A DNA stretch of 64,000 nucleotides from positions 1,178,001-1,242,000 of the forward strand of contig NZ_CP023068.1 of assembly GCF_002288525.1 (NCBI RefSeq). The letters run 5' to 3'. Position 1 is the stretch's first letter. Every line of letters starts with the position of its first letter. The position numbers and the translations under genes are program-made. This document shows positions 52,625-61,761 of the stretch, one piece after another. The notes below the pieces were generated by a model, which had not been told where the DNA came from, did no database searches, and worked only from the letters and a program-made list of their open reading frames with translations. This DNA comes from Sinorhizobium sojae CCBAU 05684 (GTDB taxonomy: Bacteria > Pseudomonadota > Alphaproteobacteria > Rhizobiales > Rhizobiaceae).

Positions 52625-53094
52625 CTAAACCCGAGCCTCCCAGATCTGCCGCATCGAGGCGGTCAACAGCGTGAGCCCGAGCACGAAGCAGACGAGCGCG
52701 AATACGAGGACGTATTCCTTGTCCATCCCGTCGGCGCGGTATTCCGCATAGATGCTGCTGCGAAACCACATGATGATGTGGACCAGCGGATTGTAGAGGA
52801 TCGCATCGCGGAAGGGCTCCGGCAGGAACAATACACCGGAGCGGGCGGTTGATGATGCCGAGATCTGCTCGTAGAGCGCCGAGCGCCGAGCAGGCAACAT
52901 CACGAGATTGATCGTGCCGAAGCCGAGGCCCAGCACCGCGGCCGCGCCCGCGGCCTCCACCATGCCGGCATAGTCCATCGGCTATGCCGCCGAGCTCGAT
53001 GATCAGGAAAAGGATGAGGATCGCCACCAGCGCATCGGTCATCAGCTGCAGTATGAAGCGCGAAACGATCGCGTCGAAGGGCGAGACGCTGGGA
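52625..53094 (-). pseudogene. Relic of a second kpsM-type permease gene
   Basis: On the minus strand this gives FDAIVSRFILQL and LVAILILFLIIELGG, then a frameshift near 52985, then MDYAGMVEAAGAAAVLGLGF and YNPLVHIIMWFRSSIYAEYR to a normal KpsM end. The N-terminus is replaced by a DUF4334 relic. It differs in sequence from the intact kpsM at 40.2 kb. Confidence 0.8.
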
Positions 53095-53410
53095 AATGCG
53101 AGAACAGGTTAGTTGCGGCTTTGGTGCATGCGAAGCGATGGACCGAAGGGCGAGCCCTAGCGGAATGGGAGCCGGATCGATCGGCAGGAGCCGGTTGTCC
53201 CCTACCCTGAACAACAGCGCATCGGCGGGCCTGTCGGCGCGGAAACGCTTGCCGTGCCATCCGAGATTTTCGAGAACACCGTCCAGGGGATGCCGGAAGG
53301 GATACCTCTTCCCTTTCAAAGCCGATCAGTTCTTGCGAAGATTACTGCTGCGGCCCGTCGAATTAGGCAAAAGCGGCCTCTTCGGACGGGAATATCATCC
53401 GCTTTTTCAT
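53095..53410 (-). pseudogene. Relic of a GXWXG/DUF4334 gene (5' half)
   Basis: Starting at ATG 53410, the frame gives MKKRMIFPSEEAAFA and then a stop, another stop, and later HPLDGVLENLGWHGKRFRAD and RLLPIDPAPIPLGLAL. It aligns by eye with the intact gene at 62.7-63.2 kb, then changes to kpsM sequence after the NLFSH codons near 53095. Clearly inactive. Confidence 0.8.
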
Positions 53411-53542
53411 CGCGAGCGTGATCCGGGAAACACCTTTCCCGCGCGAATATTCCGCCTTCTCCTGACATAGCGCTCCCACTTCGATCTTCGGCGGCGAATA
53501 CCGGAGGTGGCCGCGGCAGGGTCAACATGCGTGGAATTCTGT

Positions 53543-55138
53543 TCATTTTGACTGCCCCGCGAACCGCTTGACCTGCTCCACCAGATGCGGGGCCTTCGAC
53601 GAGTCAGCGTCTTCGAACAGGAAGGAGAAGTCTGATGCCAGGGTTTCACTGCCGGCGATCGTCGCACTGGCGTGGCAGGCATCACACGAGCGGCTCTGAA
53701 TATAGGTTTCGAGTGTCGTGTTGGCGACTGGGAGATTTCCTTCCGACTGAAACGTGCCATAGCGGAGAGGCACGGTGGCGCCAGCTCCTGGTTCCAGAGT
53801 GGGTTCGCTGCTGGGACTCTGATCCCACAGGACGTTCACCAGCTCATAGTACTGGAAGACGGACTTCCCGCCGGTGAGAGAGGCGATCTTCTGCTGGACG
53901 CTGCTGTTCAGCTCAACCAGGTCATTAGGGGTCTTCTGGCTTCGGTCCACTTGAACCGGCTGATCGCGGGGATAAAGGTCCTGGCACGTGTTGCCGTCAC
54001 ACTCGATGCGAGGCTGGTTCGGCGTGCAGTCGGGGCCGGTACAGTCCGGATTGTTGAACGAGTAGCCGTTCACTGGCGGTGAGCCTGAGCCACCCGGAAC
54101 GTTGTCGACCTGCTCGAAAGTCGCCCAGATGAAGTCCGGAAAGGTGTCGGTCTTGTGAATGATATGAAGGCCGACAAGGCCGACGACCTCCTGAGTGCAT
54201 TGCCCGGTATCGGGGCGCTTCAGCCAGGCCACGGTCGTCATGTAGCGACTGAACATCTCCGGTTCGCCGGTAAGGATACGCCAGGCGGCCTTGATCTCGA
54301 ATGCACCGAGCTCCTCCTGCGGCTGTGGATCGGAGGGAGGGGCTCTCAGCATGCCGCCGCGCGGCAGCGAAAGACCTTTCGGATGCTGTCCATCCTGATT
54401 TGTCGCGACGCGCAACTGATCCGCAGCGTCGAAGAGGTTGTTTTCTACGATGTAATCGAACTCGGCCTTTCCCACGGCGCGCTGGAAGAATACCAGCTTT
54501 CCGTCCTGATCCGTCAGCCAGCCGCCTGTCGCCTCCATGATCTCCTGGGAAACCGTGTCGCGGGTTCCGCTCGACAGATTGAAGCGGTGGGCGCTATTGA
54601 CCGCATTCTTGGATATCGCGCTGAGGACGCGTACGGATTCCTGCGGATAGCCAAAAATCATCTTGTCGCTCCGGCATTCCGAAGGTGGCGGTTCTTGAAC
54701 TCCCCATCCGGTCGGCTGTGCCGCATTGGGGAGGAAGATATCTTCGGCGGCCTTGAAACTTCCCCATACGGGAACGCTGGTGATCGGCGATGTCGGCGAG
54801 GACGGGACGCCCCATTCCGCCACACTCGCCGTGCGGTCGGGCTCGCCCGCCAGTGCCGGCGTGGCCGGCCAGCCGGGGTTGACTGGCCAGTTCATCGCGA
54901 CAAACATCTGCCATGCGTAGCAGTTGGCCCCTTCTTGCGTCGGCAGGAAGAGAATGTCGCTGGTCAAGAACGCTCCCTTATTCGGATCGAATATCAGCTG
55001 ATCGGCGCATTGCTCTGCGGATTGGGCAAGCGCCGTCCTGGGCTCCACCGTCGGCGCCCCCAGCAACAATGCCGCCGCCAACAGGAAGGGCAGGATCCAG
55101 GCAGCGAAAGTTCCTGCACTGAAACGTCTATTCGTCAT
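53543..55138 (-). CDS. Exported protein with one CXXCH haem motif (tyrosinase cluster)
   Basis: A 531-residue exported protein. Residues about 1-39 form a long signal ending in ALAQSA. The body has no firmly recognised domain; a single c-type haem motif, SCDACH, occurs near residue 490 in the C-terminal part. AAGGAGG lies before the ATG at 55138. It is last in the tyrosinase operon and could pass electrons to or from the tyrosinase or its quinone product in the periplasm. Cytochrome status is inferred from the motif and signal. Confidence 0.75.
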   Translation of the reverse strand: MTNRRFSAGTFAAWILPFLLAAALLLGAPTVEPRTALAQSAEQCADQLIFDPNKGAFLTSDILFLPTQEGANCYAWQMFVAMNWPVNPGWPATPALAGEPDRTASVAEWGVPSSPTSPITSVPVWGSFKAAEDIFLPNAAQPTGWGVQEPPPSECRSDKMIFGYPQESVRVLSAISKNAVNSAHRFNLSSGTRDTVSQEIMEATGGWLTDQDGKLVFFQRAVGKAEFDYIVENNLFDAADQLRVATNQDGQHPKGLSLPRGGMLRAPPSDPQPQEELGAFEIKAAWRILTGEPEMFSRYMTTVAWLKRPDTGQCTQEVVGLVGLHIIHKTDTFPDFIWATFEQVDNVPGGSGSPPVNGYSFNNPDCTGPDCTPNQPRIECDGNTCQDLYPRDQPVQVDRSQKTPNDLVELNSSVQQKIASLTGGKSVFQYYELVNVLWDQSPSSEPTLEPGAGATVPLRYGTFQSEGNLPVANTTLETYIQSRSCDACHASATIAGSETLASDFSFLFEDADSSKAPHLVEQVKRFAGQSK

Positions 55139-55200
55139 GACACGCCTCCTTGTCTCCGTGGGCGCCTCCGGGCCGCTTGGCCCGGAGGCATTCTTTCGCC

Positions 55201-56952
55201 TCAGGGGTTGGGTACGATGGCGAGCCCGCTCTCCCACGGATGCTCGGCGTTGGAGGGGTTTGCGGGTTCGGCCGGATTGAGCACGCGCAGCATGACCGGT
55301 CCGGGCGCCGTCCCGGAGGCGACGGTGACGTCCATGATGAAGGCCTGGGTGCCGCCGCCGTCGGTCTGGCCGGGAATTGCCGATGCATCCGGTAGAAACT
55401 GGGTGACCTTCGCGGTAACGCCGGGATTGGAGAATTCGACGCGAGCGGTCTCAGGCGTCGTGCTCTTGTTGGCTCCTTGCACGACGAGGACGAAGCTATG
55501 CTCGGTTCCCGGTTTCATCAGCGCGGGTAAATCGGTCGGCGACAGCCCGTAGAACAGTTCTGTCGGTATGAACTGTACGGGCCAGGGCTGCAGTCCGCTC
55601 ACCCGATCTGAGACACACTTCATTTGAGGCTGAAGCGGCCCTGTCGGCGCCATTAGCGTCGCGGCCAAGGCAATCTTCATCTGATTGGCAATCACGCCGA
55701 TATGTTGAAGGGGGGTCTTTTCACTGCCGATTTCGATGTAGCAATCGTTGATCGAGAAGCCGGCACTTTCCGGAATCTCGAACACGGCATGCAGAACCTG
55801 ATCCGACCCGTTTGGACCGGTGCCCGGGGTACCGCGAGTGTTCGTCCAATACTGGCCAACAGGCTCACCGTTCGGGCCTTTCCAATTCGCCAGATTTTGA
55901 GGCTGCTGAATATAGAGGCCAACCGGGTCGGTCAGCGAGATGCGATCTTGCCCCGCCGCTCTGTTGGCGACAAAGCCGATGTGCGGGTCGGAATTGCGGA
56001 AGTTTTGCCCATATTTGGCGCAGCAGATCAGGCTTTGCGCATCACGGCTACTCGCATCAGGTCGCTGGATCGTTGCGGCAGCCGCGAGATAGATCTCCGC
56101 GCTGAGGGTGTTCGGTCCGGAGGTCAGGTGGAGCGCGCCGCCCGACTTGCCCGGAATCCGCACCGTGCCGGAGTTCCACTTATTGGTGACGTCATAGGCG
56201 GGGCGCCCGGTCGTCGGATCGATGACCGGCTCACCCTTCTTGCCGGTCGGCTGATCGACCGGGTAGCGCAGATACAGGTCTCCGAGCTCCACGGCGGGAT
56301 CGACATACATCCGATAGAGACCGAGAACAGCCTTCGGATTGACGCGCCACAGGGTGAGATAGTAGGCGGGGTTTTCGCACGTGAACATCACGCTCTGCAT
56401 CTTGGTCCCCGTCGAATCATAGGTGACGGACCATTCGCAATATTCATCGAGCCACCCACGCGGACCGGAAGGCGAGAAATCGACGTATTGGCCGGTCCAG
56501 TCAATTTGCGGGCAGCGTGTCTGCGGAATTTGCAGGATGGAGGCTTTGCCCGTTGGATCGTAGAGCTTGTAGGCGGTGCCGTTTACGGTGATTTCGCCGG
56601 TATCCGCCATGCTCATCACCTCGTCCATGGTCAGAGGCCGGCCGAGCTGAGGGTTCTGCTTCGCGTCCGGTGGCGTGAAGAATGCGATCAACCGGTTCGG
56701 AAAGGGAGTCCAACTGATGACCGCAACGCCATCGGTTCCGAACCCCTCGACAAGAGGATTGTAGTAATCCGCTCGCGGCGCGTCGTTCAGATTGGACCAG
56801 GGATTGCCGATGATGGCCATTTCGGTCCAGCCGGCCACATTGTTGTTCCAGATGGCGTCGAACGCCGGCAGGTATCCCTCCAGGTCGAGCTCCACAAAAT
56901 CCTTGCGTGCCTGATGCGCGGGAGAGCTAAATCGGGAAAAAGGCGTGCTCAT
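55201..56952 (-). CDS. Conserved unknown protein of the tyrosinase cluster
   Basis: A 583-residue protein without a signal peptide or membrane helix. It is rich in Pro, Gly, Trp and Tyr, with a beta-rich look (PWSNLNDAPRADYYNPLVEG, TNKWNSGTVRIPGKSGG) and two adjacent cysteines in ICCAKYGQNF. No family is recognised. AGGAGAT lies before the ATG. It sits 27 bases after the tyrosinase and 62 before the CXXCH gene, so the three are very probably one operon. It might be a partner, carrier or substrate of the tyrosinase. Confidence 0.75.
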   Translation of the reverse strand: MSTPFSRFSSPAHQARKDFVELDLEGYLPAFDAIWNNNVAGWTEMAIIGNPWSNLNDAPRADYYNPLVEGFGTDGVAVISWTPFPNRLIAFFTPPDAKQNPQLGRPLTMDEVMSMADTGEITVNGTAYKLYDPTGKASILQIPQTRCPQIDWTGQYVDFSPSGPRGWLDEYCEWSVTYDSTGTKMQSVMFTCENPAYYLTLWRVNPKAVLGLYRMYVDPAVELGDLYLRYPVDQPTGKKGEPVIDPTTGRPAYDVTNKWNSGTVRIPGKSGGALHLTSGPNTLSAEIYLAAAATIQRPDASSRDAQSLICCAKYGQNFRNSDPHIGFVANRAAGQDRISLTDPVGLYIQQPQNLANWKGPNGEPVGQYWTNTRGTPGTGPNGSDQVLHAVFEIPESAGFSINDCYIEIGSEKTPLQHIGVIANQMKIALAATLMAPTGPLQPQMKCVSDRVSGLQPWPVQFIPTELFYGLSPTDLPALMKPGTEHSFVLVVQGANKSTTPETARVEFSNPGVTAKVTQFLPDASAIPGQTDGGGTQAFIMDVTVASGTAPGPVMLRVLNPAEPANPSNAEHPWESGLAIVPNP

Positions 56953-56979
56953 TTCAGATCTCCTGGTAAAGGTTGATGG

Positions 56980-58761
56980 TCACTGCATGCAGCAGCCGCC
57001 GCTGTTCCGTGTGCGGCTGACGACGGTTTGGCGCGGATCGCCCCAGATGAGTTTTGGGATGAAGCCGGGAAGCGCCCGGTACTCTTCGGCGGTCAGTACC
57101 CGGCCACTGTCGAGGTGGCTGACGATAAAGCTGATCTGCGGTTCGTCGGATTGCTGAAGTTCGAGGGCGCGGATCGACGGTCCGGCGTTGAGGACGCGCG
57201 AGACACCGTGCGTGATGCACCGCCCCTTGTCATCGGTGATGCCCATGCCGATCCGGCTGAACCGGCCGACATAGTGCTTGTTTCCCCAGGCGGCATCCTT
57301 CTGTGTTGGCTCGGGAAGGTTGATGAACACATCGATCACATAGCTGTCATGAGTGCAGCGCACGCCGTCGAACACAGCCCAAGGCCCGCGTTCCAGGATC
57401 GATGCCGAGGCAGACGTTCTCCGCGCCTGCGGCAGCGAGGTATCGCCTTGAAACTGTCTGGCGACCGGTTCGCCATAGTCGTATCCGATCCTGCGCGAAT
57501 CCTGCGCCATTTGCCCGAGCGACGTGTACCGCCAATGATCGGCCGTGGAAAAGCTTACCTCTCCGGCGCCGGGTCCGAGGAAGGGCTGCAAGGGCGTCTG
57601 GGTTGTGAACTGTGCATCCGGGTGATTTCGGATCCAGACTTCCAGCATGCGGTCGATATTGGCGTGGTAGGAAAAAAACAGCGGGTCGAATGCCGTATAG
57701 GCGTTGTCCCCCATGTCAGGTCCGAGCCAACCGTGATAGTTGTCATGCGGCTGCTCGAACAGGCCGTCGAAATTGACTTCGCGATACGGGTAGAGATCGT
57801 CCGGCTGTGGCGGATCGAACTCCTGAATGTTTGCCCATGGGTATCCCGGAAAGCCTTGCGGTGTGCTGAAGGTGCCGAATTTGAGGGCATCGACCACCTG
57901 CTGCTGAAAGATCCTCGCCATCGCGTAGAGCTTCGTTCGTCCCTCGCGATCAGTTTCACCGGACGTATAGAAGAGCGGGTTGCGCTGGACGAAACGACAA
58001 TCCGGACCGCTCATCTTTCCTATGGCGCAAAGCTTCGAATTGCCGTCCTTGGCTGCGGCATAACGGAGAGGGTTGGGTCGCTTTTCCCCGGTAACGGGGT
58101 GAATGTAGGTCTCGTCGAGGAATGGTTGCGGAATACCCGCCTCCGGGCTGCCGTCGACGCTGGCATCCTCCGCCATCCAGTCCCAGAAGGGGATGGCGTG
58201 GTCGATCAGTTCTTCAAGATAGAGCAAGTAGGCACGGTGCCACAGTGCGAAGGCCTCCTGATAGTGCAAACACCAATTTGCGTGCACGTAGGCGTATCGC
58301 TGCCAGGGAGAACCGCTGTCGGGGTCGCCGATCTGCATGACGTCGTCAAGTCTCGCGCGGTAGACATCGATTTCCCCCGCGCTCAGCGATCGTATGTCCG
58401 GCCGCACGCGTTTCACCTGTTGCGGCAAGTCGGGCGGCGGAATGCGATTGGCGGGATCGAAGGGCGAACCCTCATTGATACGCCAGCCCTGATTGACCCA
58501 CAGCCGAAAGGTTTCCAGTGCATCGATCGGCCAGAACTGGCTCGTGTCGGTGGTCAGCGGCATATTGCGAGATGCCAGATGATTGTAGATGGTCACCGAC
58601 CATTCCCTGACCGATGCCACGTCATCCAAATCTATGAAATATCCGCGCATGCACCCGATCCACTGCCGCGCCACATCGGCCCGGCGATCTGGTGCGATCC
58701 AAAAGGGCGCTACGAAGAGTTTCTTGACGTCGGCATTCCATGTCGGCTTCGCAATAATCAT
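56980..58761 (-). CDS. Tyrosinase-type type-3 copper enzyme
   Basis: A 593-residue tyrosinase/polyphenol-oxidase-like protein. CuA ligands are His160, His166 and His175 (HANWCLHYQEAFALWHRAY); Cys164 before His166 is placed to form the Cys-His thioether bond. CuB ligands are His339, His343 and His366 (QPHDNYHGW and FFSYHANIDRMLEVW). All are present, so it should oxidise phenols to quinones. There is no signal peptide. The last residues, GGCCMQ, are an unusual Cys-Cys-Met end that could bind copper. It heads the operon with the unknown and CXXCH genes, and is divergent from an Lrp-type gene. Confidence 0.9.
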   Translation of the reverse strand: MIIAKPTWNADVKKLFVAPFWIAPDRRADVARQWIGCMRGYFIDLDDVASVREWSVTIYNHLASRNMPLTTDTSQFWPIDALETFRLWVNQGWRINEGSPFDPANRIPPPDLPQQVKRVRPDIRSLSAGEIDVYRARLDDVMQIGDPDSGSPWQRYAYVHANWCLHYQEAFALWHRAYLLYLEELIDHAIPFWDWMAEDASVDGSPEAGIPQPFLDETYIHPVTGEKRPNPLRYAAAKDGNSKLCAIGKMSGPDCRFVQRNPLFYTSGETDREGRTKLYAMARIFQQQVVDALKFGTFSTPQGFPGYPWANIQEFDPPQPDDLYPYREVNFDGLFEQPHDNYHGWLGPDMGDNAYTAFDPLFFSYHANIDRMLEVWIRNHPDAQFTTQTPLQPFLGPGAGEVSFSTADHWRYTSLGQMAQDSRRIGYDYGEPVARQFQGDTSLPQARRTSASASILERGPWAVFDGVRCTHDSYVIDVFINLPEPTQKDAAWGNKHYVGRFSRIGMGITDDKGRCITHGVSRVLNAGPSIRALELQQSDEPQISFIVSHLDSGRVLTAEEYRALPGFIPKLIWGDPRQTVVSRTRNSGGCCMQ

Positions 58762-58847
58762 CCAATCACCCCCCCAAAGACGACGCCCTCAATTGCGGAT
58801 TTCACCACTTGTGGTAGCGTGAGATTAGACCCTATGCGCGGAAAGAT

Positions 58848-58886
58848 TTTGCAAATATGAGGTGTACCTCGACGCAATGTTTGCAA
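58848..58886. promoter_or_regulatory. Candidate Lrp-type operator region
   Basis: Two TTTGCAA copies at 58848-58854 and 58880-58886, about three helical turns apart, flank a perfect inverted repeat GAGGT-GT-ACCTC (58859-58870). All lie in the divergent gap between tyrosinase and the Lrp-type regulator, just before the regulator gene. Such spaced AT-rich and palindromic sites fit an Lrp/AsnC octamer. Confidence 0.5.
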
Positions 58887-58910
58887 TTTTAGAACGAAGG
58901 CGGAGGCTTC

Positions 58911-59372
58911 ATGGCGGACGTGCTGGATACGAAGATCCTCAAGAAACTTCAGGAGGATTGCACCATGAGCCTGGAAGTCCTGAGTGAGAGCGTTGGGCTT
59001 TCAGCGACGAGCTGTTATCGCCGCATCAAGAAGATGGAAAGCCATGGGGTGATAAAGGCCAAGCGCGCCATTCTCGATGAGAGAAAGCTGGGTTTCCAGG
59101 TGACGGCGATATTTATGATCAAGCTGCAAAAAGACAGTGCCGACATTGACCAGCGAATGTATCGAATTTTGGAGAAGCGGCCGGAGATCCAGCATTGCCA
59201 CCTGATATCGGGAGATTTCGACTTTGTTCTCCTGGCCAAATTCCGCGACGCTGCGGAATACACGGACTATATCTACCGATTTCTTGAAATCTATTCGGAC
59301 ATTCCGATCCGCAACTACTCGTCCTCAATTGTCGTGCGCACGGTAAGACAGAACGAAATACTTCCCCTCTGA
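58911..59372 (+). CDS. Lrp/AsnC-family transcriptional regulator
   Basis: A 153-residue Lrp-type regulator. The helix-turn-helix is DTKILKKLQEDCTMSLEVL followed by VGLSATSCYRRIKKMES. The C-terminal RAM domain has QHCHLISGDFDFVLLAKF. GGAGG stands before the ATG. It is divergent from the tyrosinase operon and probably controls it in response to an amino acid, perhaps an aromatic one; the ligand is inferred. Confidence 0.9.
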   Translation: MADVLDTKILKKLQEDCTMSLEVLSESVGLSATSCYRRIKKMESHGVIKAKRAILDERKLGFQVTAIFMIKLQKDSADIDQRMYRILEKRPEIQHCHLISGDFDFVLLAKFRDAAEYTDYIYRFLEIYSDIPIRNYSSSIVVRTVRQNEILPL

Positions 59373-59859
59373 TTTGGCAGTTGCGGCCGAACAGCCATCA
59401 CCCCTCGTTGTATCCTGTCAAATTGGCAAGCAACCACTTCCATGCCATGGGCTTTTTGACCGCGTTGGTGCCTAGCCGTTTGACGCCTGAGTATCCTCTG
59501 AGGTCGCGCCCGGCGCGGTGCTGGAAATCGACCTTAAATCGACGCTGGCGGGGCTGCTTCAGATCTTGAAGCGATCAAACGCCGTCAGGTGATCATCGGT
59601 GGGTCGGCTTCAGCCCATCGGTAGATCTCCGATCGCAGAAACTTCAGTTCCTTGTCGAGCTTGCCGTCGTCGATTTCGGTCCAAAAGGATCTCGGGGTGA
59701 CGGGCGGATTCATTGTTTGCCTGAGGACGGCAAGAAGCTCAAATCGCTGAAGCGGCGCTGCGGAAGCGCAAATGAGTTAAGGCACCACGCAACCCTTGAA
59801 GCCGTTGGATCGATCCCCACCGGTTTGGCCTTGATTTCATCAGCGGGAATATCTAAAAA
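59373..59859. other. Intergenic stretch with one tiny open frame
   Basis: No named gene. A 42-codon minus-strand frame, ATG 59713 to stop 59585 (MNPPVTPRSFWTEIDDGKLD at its start), has helical, charged content but a poor ribosome-binding site and no family match. Confidence 0.35.
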
Positions 59860-59873
59860 GGTCACATATGACC
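59860..59873. promoter_or_regulatory. Inverted repeat GGTCACATATGACC before the antitoxin gene
   Basis: GGTCA and TGACC arms flank CATA, 17 bases before the antitoxin ATG. This is where Phd/YefM-type antitoxins usually bind to repress their own operon. Confidence 0.6.
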
Positions 59874-59890
59874 ACTCATAGGAGGCTCAA

Positions 59891-60157
59891 ATGTCAACAC
59901 TCAGCCTCAAGGATGCCAAAGCCGGTTTCTCGAATATCGTGGATCAAGCTGCCGCTGGTGAGTTCGTTACCATCACTCGGCACGGCCGCGCTGCTGCCGT
60001 CCTCGTCTCTGTAGCAGCGGCAGAAGCGGCAAAGAATGCGCTTCGTAGAGAACGCCCTAGCCTCGTCCAGTATCTGAAATCATTCCCCGCCGACATCGAT
60101 CTTGACGACGATGTTTTCGCTCGAAACCCGGCTCCCTCGCGTGAGGTCGATCTGTGA
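59891..60157 (+). CDS. Phd/YefM-type antitoxin
   Basis: An 88-residue antitoxin. The N-terminal fold is typical: MSTLSLKDAKAGFSNIVDQA, then GEFVTITRHGRAAAVLVS. The acidic C-terminal part (FPADIDLDDDVF) should wrap the toxin. AGGAGG lies before the ATG. Its stop overlaps the toxin start by four bases (GTGA). Confidence 0.92.
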   Translation: MSTLSLKDAKAGFSNIVDQAAAGEFVTITRHGRAAAVLVSVAAAEAAKNALRRERPSLVQYLKSFPADIDLDDDVFARNPAPSREVDL

Positions 60158-60600
60158 CCGGCTACCTTCTCGATACGAACGCAATTTCCATGTTCTCGCC
60201 CTCCAGGACCACGGCAACGCCTGGATTTGCGGAATGGCTGGAAAAGCAGGAGCAGGTTTCCGCCGTCTACCTGTCAGCCGTTACCGTTCACGAGATTGAA
60301 AAGGGTGTACGGCTACTGGAAGCCAGGGGCGCGAAGGTCAAAGCGGCAGGAATTGAGCTATTCTTAAAGGGCTTGATCGCCGGTTACGGTGACAGGATCT
60401 TGCCTGTAGATGCGGCCGTTGCAGGTGAAGGCGGCAAGCTGGAAGCCAAGGCCATTGCAGCCGGTCACAATCCTGGTGCGTCCGATGCCATGATTGCGGG
60501 AACAGCGAGTTTTCATCGCCTGACGGTCATCACCGCGAACCTGAAGCATTTTCATCCTTTTGGGATCAAAGTGAAATCACCGGCTCAAGTGGCCCGCTAG
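60154..60600 (+). CDS. VapC/FitB-type PIN-domain toxin RNase
   Basis: A 148-residue PIN-domain protein starting at GTG. The acidic site is complete: Asp in GYLLDTNAIS, Glu in TVHEIEKGV, Asp in NPGASDAMIAG, and a further polar residue in VITANLKHF. It should cleave RNA and be held by the upstream antitoxin. Part of its 3' end is duplicated at 62.6 kb. Confidence 0.92.
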   Translation: MTGYLLDTNAISMFSPSRTTATPGFAEWLEKQEQVSAVYLSAVTVHEIEKGVRLLEARGAKVKAAGIELFLKGLIAGYGDRILPVDAAVAGEGGKLEAKAIAAGHNPGASDAMIAGTASFHRLTVITANLKHFHPFGIKVKSPAQVAR

Positions 60601-60657
60601 GATAACCTCGTCGAGTTGCATCCGTCTCATCTCGTCGCCAAAGGCTTTGCTATCGAG

Positions 60658-61254
60658 AGCAGCGATCGCAAGACCGTTTTCACAAGGAACCAGCTGTGGT
60701 TTGGGCCGCCTGCACGGCCCCCTCCCCCACGCGCCCGAGCGCGAAGAAATAATGCCGGTCGTTTCCCTCAACCTGCATCACCCCCAGCACCCGATCGCGA
60801 TCGATCTTACGGAAATGATCGGTGATGGGTTTCCTGTCATAGACCATCGCCGCGCTCGGGGCGCCGCGGGAGGATATCGATCGGAAGGAGGCGACCGGGC
60901 CTGCCGAAGATGCCGCGCCAGGTGCGAGAACAGGTTTCTTGCGGCTTCGGTGCGCGCAAAGCGATGGAAGCGAAGGGCGAGCCCGAGCGGAATGGGAGCC
61001 GGCAGGTTTTCCGGCAGGAAGAAGACGCCGGAGATCATGAAGAGCGGGCGGTTGATCATGCCGAAGATCTGCTCGTAGAGCGCCGAGCGGGCGAACATCA
61101 CGATGTTGATGGTGCCGATGCCGAGGCCCAGCACCGCGGCCGCGCTGGCTGCCTCCACCATGCCGGCATAGTCCATCGGCTGGATGACGCCGCCGATCTC
61201 GATATCAGGAATGGCGAGCTTGACCTGGAAATCAGCCTTGGGCAAACCGCCCAC
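60658..61254 (-). pseudogene. Mosaic relic: kpsM middle joined to DUF4334 3' half
   Basis: From 61254 down, the minus strand gives kpsM sequence (MDYAGMVEAASAAAVLGLGI, YEQIFGMINRPLFMISGVFF), then at about 61010 it passes without a break into DUF4334 sequence (APIPLGLALRFHRFARTEA), and after a frameshift near 60930 into the DUF4334 C-terminus to about 60690. The joint lies where GGAGCCGG occurs in both partners. The fused frame has no start of its own and is not a gene. Confidence 0.75.
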
Positions 61255-61365
61255 TCCCTCACAATATACGACCGCAGCCTACTGCGCCTCGTCAGTTAAG
61301 AAACGCGAGAGCCCCTCCGGTGCTGACCCGACTCTCCACTTTACGGGAACAGTGAAACCTTAATC

Positions 61366-61380
61366 CGTATCCCGGATACG
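61366..61380. promoter_or_regulatory. Perfect palindrome CGTATCCCGGATACG in a promoter
   Basis: A 15-base palindrome (seven-base arms) directly before a TATATT -10-like element, 31 bases before the ATG of the next gene. It is placed like an autoregulatory operator of an antitoxin. Confidence 0.6.
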
Positions 61381-61410
61381 CTATATTGAGGTACTCGGGA
61401 GAAGAAAATC

Positions 61411-61752
61411 ATGTCATCGCGTGAGCGTATAAAGAAATATCGAGAAATTGGCGGCGCGGCAGATCTCGTTAGAGTTGAAGTCCTAGTCCCTCCCACCGAG
61501 CGAGATGCGGTTCTCGCTTTCGCCAGCAAGCTTCGGCAAGACCACCGAAGGAAGAAGGAGCGCATGCTCGAGTTCCTGCAAGAGGCGGCCGAAAGCTACG
61601 GTATCCGGGTCTTTGACAATATCGACCTGAGCCGTATCGATAGCCTAGCGGGCCAGTCGCGGATTATCGCCAACGCGTTGATCGAACGGGGGGATGCCCG
61701 CGCTTTTGCGATGGGCCGTCGTATGCTCTCTGAGCTCGAGGCCAGCCGCTGA
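61411..61752 (+). CDS. Antitoxin-like partner of the nucleotidyltransferase
   Basis: A 113-residue basic protein. The start (MSSRERIKKYREIGGAADLV, then RVEVLVPPTERDAVLAFA) looks like a ribbon-helix-helix-type DNA-binding part; the rest is helical. GGGAGAAG precedes the ATG, with the palindrome above as a likely operator. It ends 9 bases before the nucleotidyltransferase gene. Such small genes before AbiEii-like enzymes are usually antitoxin or repressor; this is inferred from position. Confidence 0.6.
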   Translation: MSSRERIKKYREIGGAADLVRVEVLVPPTERDAVLAFASKLRQDHRRKKERMLEFLQEAAESYGIRVFDNIDLSRIDSLAGQSRIIANALIERGDARAFAMGRRMLSELEASR

Positions 61753-61761
61753 CTGACCGAA

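Noticed and set aside
60778-61254. Minus-strand 158-codon frame as a real fused membrane protein
   Set aside because: It joins the middle of kpsM to DUF4334 and then a shifted frame; it has no proper start and the parts exist intact elsewhere.
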